Shown in pieces: positions 43,969-57,220 of a stretch of DNA of 64,000 nt. The DNA is from Nageia nagi. Taxonomy: Eukaryota > Pinophyta. The translations under genes were made by a program, and so were the position numbers. Position 1 is the stretch's first letter, and each line of letters starts with the position of its first letter. A model generated the notes under the pieces. That model was not told where the DNA came from, did no database searches, and worked only from the letters and a program-made list of their open reading frames with translations. The stretch spans positions 992,001-1,056,000 of the forward strand of contig JBITNC010000002.1 of assembly GCA_050084985.1 (NCBI GenBank), read 5' to 3'.

Positions 43969-44880
43969 CTCCCTTTTAATGCAATATTGGAATAAAATGA
44001 GTAAGAGAGAAGAAGAAAAGAAAGTAAGAGTTCTCCTTCAAATAGATACAATAGAGATGAGAACTTTTTACATATTTATGAAGTAATAAAGATTTAGTTT
44101 GAGACTCACTATGCTAAATACAATTATTAACCATAATTGATTTTAATATACATAAAGTAGTCATCCAATTAGAAGTCATGAAGAGTCTCTAAGAGCCTAC
44201 ATACTTGAGGTAAGTAACTTACAATCTTAGAGAAACCTGCAAGTCATCAGTAGCTCAAATAACAAGATCAATTAGATGCATCATATTCATATCAACAAGG
44301 ACAAATAAATCACACAAATACCATCATGAATTGATCAATGGTGCATTATAAGTCATCACAAAGATGCCATGCCAAAAACTTATAGTCACCTACTATATAT
44401 AAAACATATGTTGATTATCATTACAAAAATAGAGCATACACATATAAGTTTTTCACATATAGATAATTGAATAGTACTAAAGTACACATAAGAATTTCTC
44501 ACATATGGATAATTGAACAGTGCTAGATTGACCAAAAAATAGAGTATACACATATGAGTTCCTCAAATATGGAAAATTGAATAGTACCAAAGGACACATA
44601 AGAGTTCCTCAAATATAGATAATTGAACAGTGCTAGATTGACCAAAAAATAGAGTATGCACATAAAAATTCCTCACATATGGATAACTAAATAGTGCTAA
44701 AAGACACAAGAGTTTCTCACACATGGATAACTAAATAATATAAGATTGACCAATTTGTACAATAAGTTCCTCACACAGAGTGAATTTACCATGAAGGTGT
44801 ACAACAAAATCAATACTATATAGCATAAAATCCTTCTAGGGGTGAAGTTATCATCACAAATATGAATTCAACATAAGAAT

Positions 44881-46500
44881 TCAAACTTCACTTCCTTTTG
44901 AGAGTAACTTCACCAATCTGATAGCATTCCTTAGCTTATAGAACTAAGCTTCTAAGAGAGGCTTAGTAAACAAATCAATAGAGTTCAATATGGATGGATA
45001 ATACTCCAAGTGTATGATACCATCAAAAACCTTTTTCTTGATAAAATAGACATGGATTTTCATATATTTTGTTCTTTGATGGAACACTAGATTCATAACC
45101 AAAGAAATAGTTGATTGATTATCTGAAGAGATCAAATATGAGCCACCTTACTTATACCCAATTTTTTTAGAATATACCTTAGCCAAATGGTTTCTTAACC
45201 TGTAATAAACATGGCACAATATTCAACTTTTATGGTGGAAAGAGAAATAGTAAGTTACTTCTTGGAAGCCTAAGAGATAGCACTTGAACCAATGCTAAAC
45301 ACATATGCTGAGGTTAACTTCTTATCATCTCTATCTCCCCCATAATTAAAATTTAAGAATCTAAAGAGAACAAATGAGGGCAACTAAGAATACTTAAGAG
45401 CAAGATCTTTAATTCTTGCAACATACCTTAAAATTTTCTTGATAACATTAAAGTGCTCAACATAAGGATTTTACATGAATCATGCTATCAAATTCACTAC
45501 AATGGTAATATCTAGCTTGGATATAGTCAAATATAAAAGACTACTAATTAATTATCTATAAGTTGTAGTATCAGCTAACTGAGAGTTGAAGCTTAAAGAA
45601 ATAGTGATTTTAGAAGAGATTGAGATTGTAGCATATCTACACTTTATTCTAAACTTTTACAAGATGTCTAATATATACTTAGATTAACTAAGGTAAGTAC
45701 AATCCTTGTATTGATACACTTGCATTCTAAGATAGTAGTGGAAGAGATCAAGATCAGTCATTCTAAACATTACCTTAAATTTGGATATGCACTTTTGAAT
45801 GATTTCATCATTATTCCTAGTAATCAAAAGATCATCCACATAAAGGAGAATCAAGACCACATCTTTTCTTTGATTGAGCACATATAGATCGAAGTCAAAA
45901 AAACACTTGAAGAATCTAATGTCTATAAAGTACCATAAAATCTTTCTGTACTAAGCTCAAGGTGCTTGCTTAAGTCCATACAAAGACTTCTTTAGCTTGC
46001 ACACAAAGGACTCTTTTCCTTTCATAATAAATCCTTTTGGTTGATTCATGAATATTTTCACATTTAATTTACCATTAAGAAATACACTTTTGACATCAAA
46101 TTGAAAAAAAATTCATCTTTGAGCTACAAAAAGAGCAAAGATAACTCTCATAGTAGGCATCTTTGCCATGGAAGCAAAGTTTTTTCTCATAATCTATATC
46201 GTATTTTTAAGCAAAACCTTTAGCTACTAGCCTTGCCTTGTATTTTTCAATATCTCTAAATAAATTGAAATTGATCTTGTAAATCCACTTATTGCTAATC
46301 ACATTCTTATAATTGGGATAAGGAACTAAATCTCAAGTTTTATTTTTCATAAATGTCTCATACTCCACTTTTATGGCTTCCATCCAGCACTCATTCTTAG
46401 AAGCTTCTTTTAAGGTTGAAAGCTCATGGTTGTTATCAATCTTAGCAATTAAGGATTTGTTCAAGGTCATGCTCCTTATTACCTTTTGTGTTGAAAAATT
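44881..46500 (-). pseudogene. Copia B reverse transcriptase and RNase H
   Basis: On the - strand: RT with GYRLY-type integrase end upstream, then LILLYVDDLLITRNNDEIIQ (about 45800-45860) with intact YVDD. RNase H includes TKYMKIHVYFIKKKVFDGII and SIDLFTKPLLEA (44944-45090), with the natural stop at 44881-44883. Stops and frameshifts interrupt both domains. Open pieces: 45684-45881 and 44944-45135. Confidence 0.85.
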
Positions 46501-46589
46501 TTATTTCTAAGGTGACTTATCTATATCAATATCCAACCAGCTAGGAGCAATTGAAGAGTCCTTTGGATCATCAACATCCTTGTTAGAAG

Positions 46590-47880
46590 TAGATTATTCA
46601 AGAAATTCATTGAACTTTACATCCCTTGAAATGAATATTGCATTATAAGTTGGAGAGTAAAGCCTATAGCCTCTATGCTGACTGTCATAATCTACAAAGA
46701 TGCATTTTTTAGCTCTTTTATCCAATTTCTTCTTTTTCTTAGAAATAATGCAGGAGAAAGTTTCACAACCAAACACCTTGAAGTGAGAAATGTTAGGTTT
46801 TTTTCTTAACCATGCCTTAAAAAGAGTTCTACTCTAAATAAATTTTATGGAACACCTATTCAAAATGTAAATAGTAGTGCTCACAGCTTCACCCCATAAT
46901 AACTTAAGAAGATTACCCAACATGCATCTAACCATCTCTATGATTATTCTATTTTTTTATTCGGTAACACCATTCTAGTAAGGAGTGTATGGAATTATAA
47001 ACTACCTCTTAATTTTATACTTAGCATAATAGTCATTGAACTCATTGTTATTATATTCACCCCTATTATCTAATATTAACATTTTAATTTTAATATTAAT
47101 TTAATTCTCAACAAAGGTCTTAAAAATCTTAAAACTTTCAAAAGTTTTATCCTTGTGCTCAAGTAGATATCCAAAGGTCATCCTACTAAAGTCATCAATG
47201 AAGGTCAAGATATAAGATGCTCCTCTAGCGACTTAATTTGAAATAAATCCATCAAATCTAAATACAAAAGTTGAAAAAATTAAGATGTTCTTATTGCCTT
47301 ATCTTTTTCAAACTTTTATCTATGTAACTTACCAAGAATGCACTTCTTGCATAGACCAACCGAAGGAGAAATTGAAGGCAAACCTTCCACAAGTTCTTAA
47401 TCTTTCATGACATGAATACTCTTTTGGTTAAGGTGCCTTAAATGATGATGCCAAATATTACCTTTATAATATACATTAGAAGTAAGACACATCTTTGATG
47501 GAACTTGATTCATAATGTAGAGGTTATCTTTTACTGATTCTTTAACCAAAGTGATAAGTCCTTTCTTAATGCACCAGGATTGACAGTTGAATTCAAAAGA
47601 GTACCTTTTTTTAGCAACTTGAATCATAGAGAGAAGGTTCATCCTTAACTTAGGAATATAGAAAATATTTTTAAGAACCTTTTCATGAATTAGCACACTC
47701 ATAATTCCTTGGATTTCAAGGGTAGAGTTATCATCTATCATAATTGCATCCTTATTATACTTGTGAAAGTTCTTAAACTTTTCTTTTTCAAATCATAAGT
47801 GATTAGTATAACCAGAGTTAATAATCTATTCAGATGAAAAATTGTAAGATATGGAGTAGAGTGCCACAACAAAACCAACA
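46590..47880 (-). pseudogene. Copia B protease end and integrase
   Basis: The frame at 47397-47741 holds the GAG-pre-integrase domain (NIFYIPKLRMNLLSMIQVAK, then IWHHHLRHLNQKSIHVM with the H...H of the zinc site). The integrase core follows to about 46900, and the C-terminal FGCETFSCIISKKKKK and GYRLYSPTYNAIFISRDVKF lie at 46594-46776. In copia A this same region is split by the gypsy insertion. Confidence 0.82.
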
Positions 47881-47929
47881 TGAGTATTCCTTTTTTTTTT
47901 TGGAGTTCTTTATATTTTTATTACCTTTG

Positions 47930-48855
47930 TACTTTTTCTCTTTTTTCTTTTTGTAACAATCAATTTTTTATGATCTTAAATACCATGATAGTTATAATTA
48001 CCATCAAAAATTTTCTTAGGATAAAGAGTGTTTATTTTGCCTTTTCTATCTCTTTACTTGAAGTGATTATTGTTGTTGTTATTCCTGCTACTATGGTTGT
48101 TGTTCCTATTATTTTTGTTGCTATTATAGCCATTCCCTCTTTTTTAAACCTTTTGAAGGAAGAAGGGTAAGATTTCTTTTTATGGTTGAACTTCTTTTTA
48201 AAAGGAGTTTTGGTTGCTTTGAGAGCAACGTTATTATCCTTAAAAGAAGAAATCAACCTTTTATTATTAAAGGTTTTCTTATGCTTTAATAGGTGCTTTG
48301 AAAGGTTCTCAAGAGAGATGACTTCTTCTTCATCATCAAGCCTTATTTTATAACTGTTACAAAGTTTTCAAACTTTGAAGAGAGGTTTTACATAATAATG
48401 AAGACCATAAATGTATCATTGATCCAATTGCATCCATAAGTAACAAGTTGAGTCCTTAGATCAATGATTTTATTCAAGTAAATAGCCACATTTTTATCTT
48501 CTCTTTGATGAGATTGAAGCAACTTTTGGAGAATCATAAACCTTCTTGAAAAGTTTGAACCAAGGTAGATTTGCTTAAGCTTATCCCATGCTTCTTTCAC
48601 TGAGGTTGAAGAGGATATCATCAAAAGCACATCATTTGAAATTACATGATAAATTATAAAAATTGCCAACTCATTGTTTATATTGTAAGCTTCTAATACC
48701 TTCTCATTTGTAGGAGGTAGAAAGTTCTCATTCAGTGTTTACCATAACTTTCTTGCTTGTAATTCAACCTTCATCTGAGGTTTTCAAATTCTATAGTTAG
48801 AACTATCAAGAATATGTTTGAGTAAAAAAGATTCTCCTATTTGCTACACAAGAAT
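47930..48855 (-). pseudogene. Copia B gag
   Basis: On the - strand the open piece 48388-48669 carries SSSTSVKEAWDKLKQIYLG and FMILQKLLQSHQREDKNVAIYLNKI, the UBN2-like copia gag core. 48032-48256 continues with a Lys/Thr-rich linker. The zinc-knuckle region near 47980-48010 is degraded. It is colinear with 23122-24030. Confidence 0.78.
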
Positions 48856-48858
48856 GTT

Positions 48859-49708
48859 AATGTAGACATCTAAAAATGTCCCCTTTTTAACTAGTAAACA
48901 TTGAAATAATCATAACTCTTCGCAACAATATAAAATAGGTCTAAAAACCCTATTATTGGATAGCCCCCATTGAGTACATGCAAAACAGGGGGTCACATGA
49001 CTCTTTTTAGGTAAAATTGGCTATTAGGCAGTCATTTTAATATTGTCACAAAATTGAAATCCAGTCGCCAGCGACCCAAGATAGTCGTCAATGTTTTGAG
49101 GAGATCACCAACATTCGTATTGTAATCGTCGGTGACTCTGTAATAGCCAAACAAGAAACCAAAGTAGTGAGAGAAAGTTGAAACATTTCAACTTTCCAAG
49201 ATGATGTGGATAAAGGGGGTCAGTTACGACCTACGATGGCTTTTCACTTCCTCTTACCAACCTTGGAACATATCACCTAAAATCTATAAATACAAGCTAA
49301 TACAAAGCAAATTAGGGAGAATTTTGACACATCTTTGAAGTAGGGTAATGCTACCAAAATCTTATGAGCTCATACCTTTTATTGTTTTATGCTAGTTTCA
49401 ATTCAATTCATGTCATACATAGATGCTTTGATGTTATTGTCTTTTGCATATGTGTAGGATTTACAGGTTGTTCATATCAAGGAAAAAAGCAAGCAAGTCA
49501 AAAATAATGAAGACCTAATACTCTTATTTTGGAAAATGGCATTTGTAAAAGTCCCTTCCAAGGGCAAATTGTAGCTTGAATTGAAAATCAATATCATTTT
49601 ACAATTACAACATGTTTATCTATTTTACATAATTTGAGGTTCAATGAAGATTTAAGAATAATTTGTATTTCATGTTATTCTACATTCCAGCTCTATTTTC
49701 ACTGCAAC
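48859..49708 (+). repeat. 5' LTR of the Tat-like element
   Basis: It starts TGTAGACATCTAAAAATG and ends CACTGCAACA before TTA and the PBS. TATA box CTATAAATACAAG at about 49284. A repeated CGCCAGCGAC/CGTCGGTGAC-like motif lies at 49068-49140. The right LTR is outside the window, so the boundary rests on the PBS position and the break of copia B. Confidence 0.75.
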
Positions 49709-49712
49709 ATTA

Positions 49713-49730
49713 TGGCGCTAGAAGGAGGGC
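49713..49730 (+). other. Primer binding site of the Tat-like element
   Basis: TGGCGCTAGAAGGAGGGC follows the LTR by four bases. The TGGCGC start is common for plant gypsy PBSs. Confidence 0.7.
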
Positions 49731-51600
49731 CCTTTCATTATTGATAAGGGGGGTTTTTTGTTTTAAAATAATTTTACCTTTCTATTATCTGGTTTATTTG
49801 AATTTCTCCATATACTAACTTCAAATTTTGCATTCTATGCATTTTAGGAAATCTGTTGCAGAAATGCCAGTGACTGTAATTGGATGCCAGTGACTCAGAA
49901 GGAATGCCAACATTTTACAAATTAATCTAGACTAAATGCCAGTGATTGGAATCAGACACCAACGACTCAAAATAAATGCTAGCGACCTCTATCTAAATGT
50001 CGACGACTCATACTCCAGGTCATTTTGTCTCTTTTTATTATTTCTGAAAAAATAAAATAAAATATATAATATGTTGTCAAAATGGAAGGATGCTTTTGAA
50101 TGTGATTCCTTTGCCTAGAATGCATATAAGAATGGGTAGAAAATATTAAATGCATATTTTTTATTAATTTATTTTATGTAAAATGTTATGTATTTATTTT
50201 CATGTTTTGGGTGAAGGGTACGTACACATTAATACTTTTTATCTTGTCTACTTATGCTCTCCCTTTGCGCTTTGTGCGATCTAAGGTGACCAAAATAGAC
50301 CAGATAAGAAGGAGTAATTAATTCTTCTTTTCTTTCACATTCACACTATCATTAATTTGGTTAATTTACTCACACATAATTATCTCTTAACAAGTTTTCC
50401 CTTACCACTCCATTGGAGGTTGAAGGGATATGTGACTAGTAAGAGGAGGTAATTTACTACGCATAATACTTCCACAATTGGAAGGAGTAAATGAATCACA
50501 TTTAATTTGGAATGAACCTAAAAGAAAATAAATCAAGTTTTGGGTATTGTAAATCATATTAAAAGGTTAATAAATTAGAAGGATTCGAATACACTAAGTA
50601 CTTTCACTTAACAAAGTATGCTCTCACTTTTGCACTTCAAGCGATCCTAAGTGATCAGAAATAAGTTAAGTGAAAGAGGTAAAATTTATTCACATATTTT
50701 TTGGAAATATACTTCACATTAACACTCTTAAAGATGTCTACCCTTATCACTCCATTGGAGGTCGAAGGGATATGTGAGTCTTGGAGGAGTAATTGAACCT
50801 CACTTAATTAATTTATCTACACTTAATGGCTTTTTACTAAGTCTGCTCTTACCACTCCATTGGAGGTCGAAGAGATATGTGACTAGTAAGAAGAGGGAAT
50901 TTATCACATATAAAACTTCCACAGTTGGAAGGAGTTAATGAACATCATTAAGAGGTTGGATAATGAATCGCATTATAATTAAAAGGAACAACGGGGGTCT
51001 ATTAAGGTCAAGATTCACTTAAAATAAACTTTGATTGCATCACATAAAGATAAGATAAGTAAATGGACATGAATGTTTGGGAGGGTAGTATGCATAAATG
51101 TACTTTACTTGTTTAAATGCATTTCATAAGGCCTTAAAGGAATAATTGAACATTAACGAGTTGGATGTCACTACCAACCGTTAATTCTTACTTCTTTGTA
51201 ACCATCGACATAACACACTTGAAGCCATAGAGCCAGTTACACTTGGAGGTAATGACCAAGGTAACTTTCCTTTAGGTAGGAGTCAAAAAAGGAGACTCAT
51301 CTAGAACCAAGCCAAAAGCCATAGAAACTTGTAAACATTAGAATTACCCAACCTACCTTGTTTAACACTTGACTAGTCAGAACAAACTAGGAAAATTAAA
51401 AAGATTAAAAATAAACAACCCATATCATTCATTTAATTTAGACATTAAAAATATGTGAAAAAGTTAAAGAAGATAATCACATCGTTAAAAGTAGGTTTGC
51501 ATATAGGATGTTTGTGCATTAAATTGTTTTCTCGAAAATATAATATAAAAGATAAAAATAAAGTTTCTTTTTGACGATGCTTGTTTATAATATCTAAAAA
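49731..51600 (+). other. Long leader of the Tat-like element
   Basis: Non-coding. 49862-50020 has imperfect repeats around ATGCCAGTGACTCAG. Three related blocks with CCACTCCATTGGAGGTTGAA lie near 50405, 50750 and 50850, each followed by a GATATGTGA-type segment. There is no open frame of note. Confidence 0.6.
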
Positions 51601-54400
51601 ATGGTTCAAACTAGAAGTATGATCGCTAAGAAAATGCGAGAACACCCATTTGAAATACAAAAAATAGATTCAGACAATATGGATCTGATAGAGTATTCGG
51701 TTAGGAGGCCACCTCCTTTAGATGAATCAGATCCATGGGTAGTTTGTTATAAAAGTAAAGATTGGGATTGGGGTTATGATCAATCTAGATTGCAAAGACA
51801 AAGTATAGAAGATCCTATTACCAAGGCTAGAATGCAAGTGTTAGATGAAGAGTTAATTGAAATTCATCGTTGCCTAGCTAATTATAGGGCTATTCCTAAA
51901 ATGTCTTCTAGTTTACCAAGAGATGTTGAAAAACTAAATCATAGACATGATAACTTAGAAATTGACAAGGATAAATCTCGAGCAGAAACCATAGCGGTAC
52001 CAAAGACTGAGCCGTATAAAGTTAAATATGAAAAAGTCATTCATCTATTATCATACGGTCGAAAAGTTAGTTCTTTAATTTGAAAAGAGGGATCTCCTTT
52101 TTCTCATAAATCTCTCAAATTAGGAAAAAATGAAGTATCAATACCTACGAGTAATTTATCCCCAAGAGCTCCTTTAATGAAGCAAACAGAGAAATCTTAT
52201 TCTTCAAAGGGAGGATTACATAGAAGGACATCTAAGTACAAAATAGAAGAGATACCTTCTTATGAAGAACTAAAAGAATGATGATTATGTAAAATAAAAG
52301 CCAATCAAAAATTCACAGAAATATATGCTGATGATATTAAAAAGGCCACAGAGATGCAATATCTTCTAAAGGAAGTTGACAAATTCATTAAAATTCAAGA
52401 ACAAGAGAATAAATTAAAAGAAATGGAAGATAAACTTCTTAGAGATAAAAGGAAATTCATAGAACAAGAACAAGCAAACAAAGAAAGAAATGAGTTCCTA
52501 GAACAAGAAAAGAAAAGACTTCATAAAGAACATGAGATTCAACTTTGTTTATAGGAATTACAACTTAAAGAATTAGAGAATGAAAAAATAAAAAGGGAAC
52601 AATATCTACGTATGGAGAAAGAAAAACAAAGATAGTGGGAGGAATATCAAAAAATAAAGAACTTGAAACCTGAAACTCCTGAAGGAAGTCAAATACAAAG
52701 ATATCAAGATCCTTACTTAGACAAACAAGAAGCGATGGATAGAGAGACAGCCATTTTATTACAAAAGGAAATGGATAAGGAACTAGAACTTCAAAATTTA
52801 TATGATAAATAAAAGAAAGATTCCATTAAAAGTTGGGTTGAAAAAACTCAAAATCAAATAAGACAATCTGACTACAAAGGAAAAGATTTATATGGAAAAG
52901 GTATATCCCAAAAACCTTCTAAAATCCCTATTTCATGATGACATTTACCTCTTAAAATATTGCCTCCACCACCATCAGAGTTTCCTTCTGACTATGAGTC
53001 TTACATTTCAAGATCAATTTCGGAGAAGGATCCGAATACTCGAAGATATCATAGACACACTCAAGGTCATAGAACCGATAAAGAATTAGAAGACTTTATG
53101 AAGGATTTTATAAATCGAGAAATGAATGTTCAAGGATTTCAAAAGTTAAATTACAAGAATATTTACAATGAACCTATTCATCCAAGTGTTCCAAAAAAGA
53201 AACTACCATATAGGTTTGAATTTCCTAAGATAGAATCATTTAAAGGAAGTGAAGACCCCAAAGAACATTTGAGGAAATTTACATTTTCTAGTTATCAAAT
53301 AGCCAATGATGACTCATTAATGTTACGTATATTTCCTATGACACTCGCAGGCCAAGCTTTAGATTTGTATAATAGTTTACCTATGCATAGTTTATATACG
53401 TTCGAACAATTGGCTAATCAATTTCTTGAACATTTTAGAATCAATATTAAAGAAAGATCTTTAATTACTGATCTTACAAGATTACAACAATTTTCTGATG
53501 AAACTGTACAAGATTACATCTCAAGATGGCAGGCTATACTCACTAGTATGCCTTATACAATACCATGAGGGGAATTGGTTAAATTATTTAGTCAAAGTTG
53601 TTTAAGACCAATAGCCAATTTTCTCCAAATTCAATAATATAAAACTTTTGAAGAAGCTATTACTCAGGCAGTAGTTATAGAAAGAGTTAAAATTCAAGAT
53701 GGAGAACTAAAGCTCAAGAAAAAAGAATACAAAAAGGGTAATTAATATGAAAATAGTACTAAACAACCATAAAACAATCAAATAGCTATGACAGAGAATT
53801 TTGGTCAAGCTTCAAAAATCAAAGAAAATGTTGAAACTAAGCCTAAAAAAATTTTACCCCATTATCAAAACCATTAGTTGAAATACTTAAAAAATTATGT
53901 GATAATGGTATGATTAGATTACCTGATATAAAACCTAAAAATCCTAATGCTAAAGGAAGCAAATGGTATAAGGAGAATGAATTTTGTGCTTATCATAGGC
54001 AAAAAGGACATAATACAAATAGATGTCGAACTTTACAACATAAAATTCAAGACTTGATAGATAGTCAAAAAATAGATGTGGATAATCTTGTTGTGCCTTC
54101 AAATCAAAATTTAGGGATATATCAAAACCCCTTACCTTCACATCAAGCTAACAATGTAGCAACCATCCCAAACCAAATGAACTATACATGGAATAATAAG
54201 GATATACCATTTATAGGGACTATAGATGATTCAATACATATGATTGGTATAGCTACAAGAGCACAATAATATCAAAATAAACAAGATAATCCATGAAAAA
54301 ATCAATCGATATCAAACCCAATTAATATACAACCTATACCTCCTCCACAACAACCTAAAGTTTTGATAAAAGGTGCTCTTCAATGACAATTAAAAATGTC
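51601..54400 (+). pseudogene. Gag of the Tat-like element
   Basis: ATG at 51601 opens a frame (MVQTRSMIAKKMREH). An N-terminal region is followed by a Glu/Lys-rich coiled coil (about 52300-52660), then the capsid domain with FPKIESFKGSEDPKEHLRKF and FEQLANQFLEHFRINIKERS (53210-53560). The zinc-finger motif CAYHRQKGHNTNRC (53985-54026) is in a different frame, the shift being near an A-run at about 53850. Stops at Gln/Arg positions occur throughout. The sequence form is like the gag of the non-autonomous element but not closely similar. Confidence 0.82.
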
Positions 54401-56300
54401 TCCAGTTAACATGACCTTATTTGAATTATTACAATAGTCTAAGAGTTATAGGGAAGCTATGAATCAAATTCTACAAGAAATTCAAGTGGATATTAGTAAC
54501 CCCGATAATTTTATTTCAATAGTTGAAAGTTTAAAGATATCTCAACAACCTAGCATCATCTTCTATGAATAAGAAAAATTAAATAACAATGGACTAGGCG
54601 GACTTGATCCACCTTTAGATATAATAGGTAAAGTAGATGGGAAGTTATTTAAAAGAATTCTGATAGATGAAGGTTCAACTATAAATATAATTTCAGATGC
54701 TGCATATAAAAATTTGAATTTATCAAATTCGCTTATTTTAGCTCCTTCTTTACAGATTAGGGCGTTTAATGATGCAGTGTGTTCAACTTTAGAATCAATA
54801 ATGCTACCGATTATAGTAGGGGCTAAAACTATTCAAACTTTATTACATATAATTGAAGGAAATATTATACAATATAACATTCTTTTAGGACACCCATGGA
54901 TTAAAGAAATGCAATGTGTTCCATCAACTTATCATGGATGTTTAAAATACATCTACAAAGATAAAGTTCATTATGTGTTTAAAGATCCAGATCCTTATTC
55001 ACATTGTAATTTAATTTTTGCTCCAAATAAAGTGACCTTACCATCTCCTAATTTATCGACCATATTAATGAACAAAAATATGAATAAATCTAAAATCATA
55101 AAAGGAAAAGGTGATATAGTTATACAAGATAAAGATACTTGGGAAAAGGTTGCTAAAACTTTAGACAAAATATATGGAGCTTCTTCATCAAAACAAGTAA
55201 ATACTACATCTAATAATGACTCATCCAATGTATATCCAGTAAAAGTTAAATTAATGGATTTAGGGATGGGAGAATATGATGTAGATGATGTGGTATTTAA
55301 TATACCTTCATCACAAGAAGTGGGCAAAGTATCCAAATCACCTAGTGTGATTGGACAAATAGTACCTTTAGGAGAAGTACCTAATCAGACAATGTTTATC
55401 TATGCAGGGATAGTAGATCCTATGTCAACAATACCCAATCAAGCATATAAAGGAAATTTCAATAATGATATGAAATATTTATCACCATGTTCAAGAACAT
55501 TTGTCTTAAACTATTTTAACAAATGCAATTGGCAAGGATGAGGATTGGGTCGATATGAACAGGGTCCATGAGAGATAATTGAATTACAATACCAATATCC
55601 CACTGATAAAAGTGGATTAGGTTATTAAAATAAAAATCTTGCTAAATTAGAAAATCTAGGAGAAGAGAATTTGGATTATAATGAAGAAATTTTAGAAAAA
55701 GAATCTATATTACAAGAAATTATTGATATAAGAGAAGAATAATTAAGTGAAATGGATGTCTTAGAGGGTGTCAAAATGCTCTTTATTAATAATATTGAGC
55801 CACCTAAGAATCATTCGTGTTTACCAAGACATATATAGGAAAAAATAAATAAAAATGTCGAATCATCAATCAGTCCATATTCAGATATACCATCGATAAA
55901 TATGGTTACAATAAAAGAGAATGACATTGAAGATCAAAATAATGAACAAATAGATGAAGTTAATGAAAATCAAAGTTTAATCAAAATAATAGCCAATACT
56001 TCTACAGATGAAGTAATTGCTGATTTTTCTCTTATATCATCTAATCCTTCGGTACATGAATTCAAAAATGTAGATCACATACTTGGTTCCTATGAAAATC
56101 AAGTATGCACAAATGAACAAACTCAAGAATACGATGAAGAATATAGTGTTAACGATAATGGTTGGATACCAGTACCAAATCAATTAGAAAAAGGGTCGCA
56201 TATGCTTACTGAAAAAGTCTTAGAAATAAATATTAGTAGTGATCCTCAAAATCCTAAAATTATTCAATTAGGAGAAAACCTCACTGAAAATGAATAAGAA
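54401..56300 (+). pseudogene. Protease and linker region of the Tat-like element
   Basis: LFKRILIDEGSTINIISDAAYK (near 54650-54710) is the aspartic protease active-site region; Tat-type proteases often have D-x-G-S. NILLGHPWIKEMQCVPSTYH (54880-54930) is the conserved end of the domain. A long linker, including an acidic Asn/Glu-rich frame at 55902-56297, leads to the RT in the same frame. Stops are scattered and length is well kept. Confidence 0.8.
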
Positions 56301-57220
56301 GAAATCATAACATTATTAAAAGAATGAGAAAAGGTATTTGCATGGTCATATGCAGACATGCCTAGAATAGATCCTAAATTAGTAGTACATAATTTAGCAT
56401 TAAAGCCTGATGCTAAACCTGTTAAACAAAAATTACGTAAAATGCATCCTACTATAGCATTAATGGTAAAAGAAGAACTCCAAAAATTATTAGAAGCTAA
56501 ATTCATACAAGCTATAGATTACTTAGATTGGATATCTAATATGGTACCTATGAAAAAACCAAGTGGAAAAATAAGAATATGCACAGATTTTCGTGATCTT
56601 AACAAAGCTTGTCCTAAAGATGATTTCCCTTTACCTAGCATTGATAGTTTGGTAGACTCGACAGTAGGACATGATATGTTATCATTAATGGATAGGTTTT
56701 CTGGTTATAATCAAATAAAAATAGCTACTAAAGATCAACATAAAATAGCTTTTATAACTCCTTGGGGTACTTTTTGTTATAAAGTTATGCCTTTTGGATT
56801 AAAAAATGTCGAAACAACTTATCAAAGGGCTATGACTTATATATTCCACGACTATATGCACGACATAGTAGAAGATTATGTTGATGATTTGTTGGTTAGA
56901 TCTAAATATCAAGTAGATCATGGAAAAGACCTAATTAAAGTCTTAGATAGATTATTAGAACATAAAGTAAGATTAAATCCAAAAAAATATGTTTTTGGTG
57001 TAACTTCAGGAAAATTATTAAGATTTATTGTGTCCCGACAAGGGATTGAAATAGATCCTAGTAAAGTGAAGGCAGTAGTAGATATGCCACCTCCTGCTAA
57101 TCTAAAACAATTACAAACTTTACAGGGTAAGTTACAAGCCATTAGAAGGTTTATAGCTCAACTCTCTGATAAATGTAAACCATTTGCAAAATTATTAAAA
57201 AAGGGAGTAGAATATTAATG
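56301..57220 (+). pseudogene. Reverse transcriptase of the Tat-like element
   Basis: A stop-free stretch 56358-57218 carries the RT: IRICTDFRDLNKACPKDDFP, DRFSGYNQIKIA, TPWGTFCYKVMPFGLKN and the catalytic DYVDDLLV (about 56874-56897). The active site is intact. One oddity is KNVETTYQRAM, where the family has KNAGATYQRAM. It is the best preserved coding piece of the window. Confidence 0.92.

Larger units (their letters stand above)
43462..48858 (-). mobile_element. Ty1/copia retrotransposon B (same family as A), 5' end cut off
   Basis: Read on the - strand it has gag, protease, integrase, RT, RNase H, PPT and 3' LTR in order, colinear with copia A without the gypsy insertion. At 48858 it is interrupted, just upstream of gag, by the LTR of another gypsy element, so its 5' LTR and PBS are outside the window. 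It is slightly better preserved than copia A (RT active site intact) but still full of stops. Confidence 0.85.
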
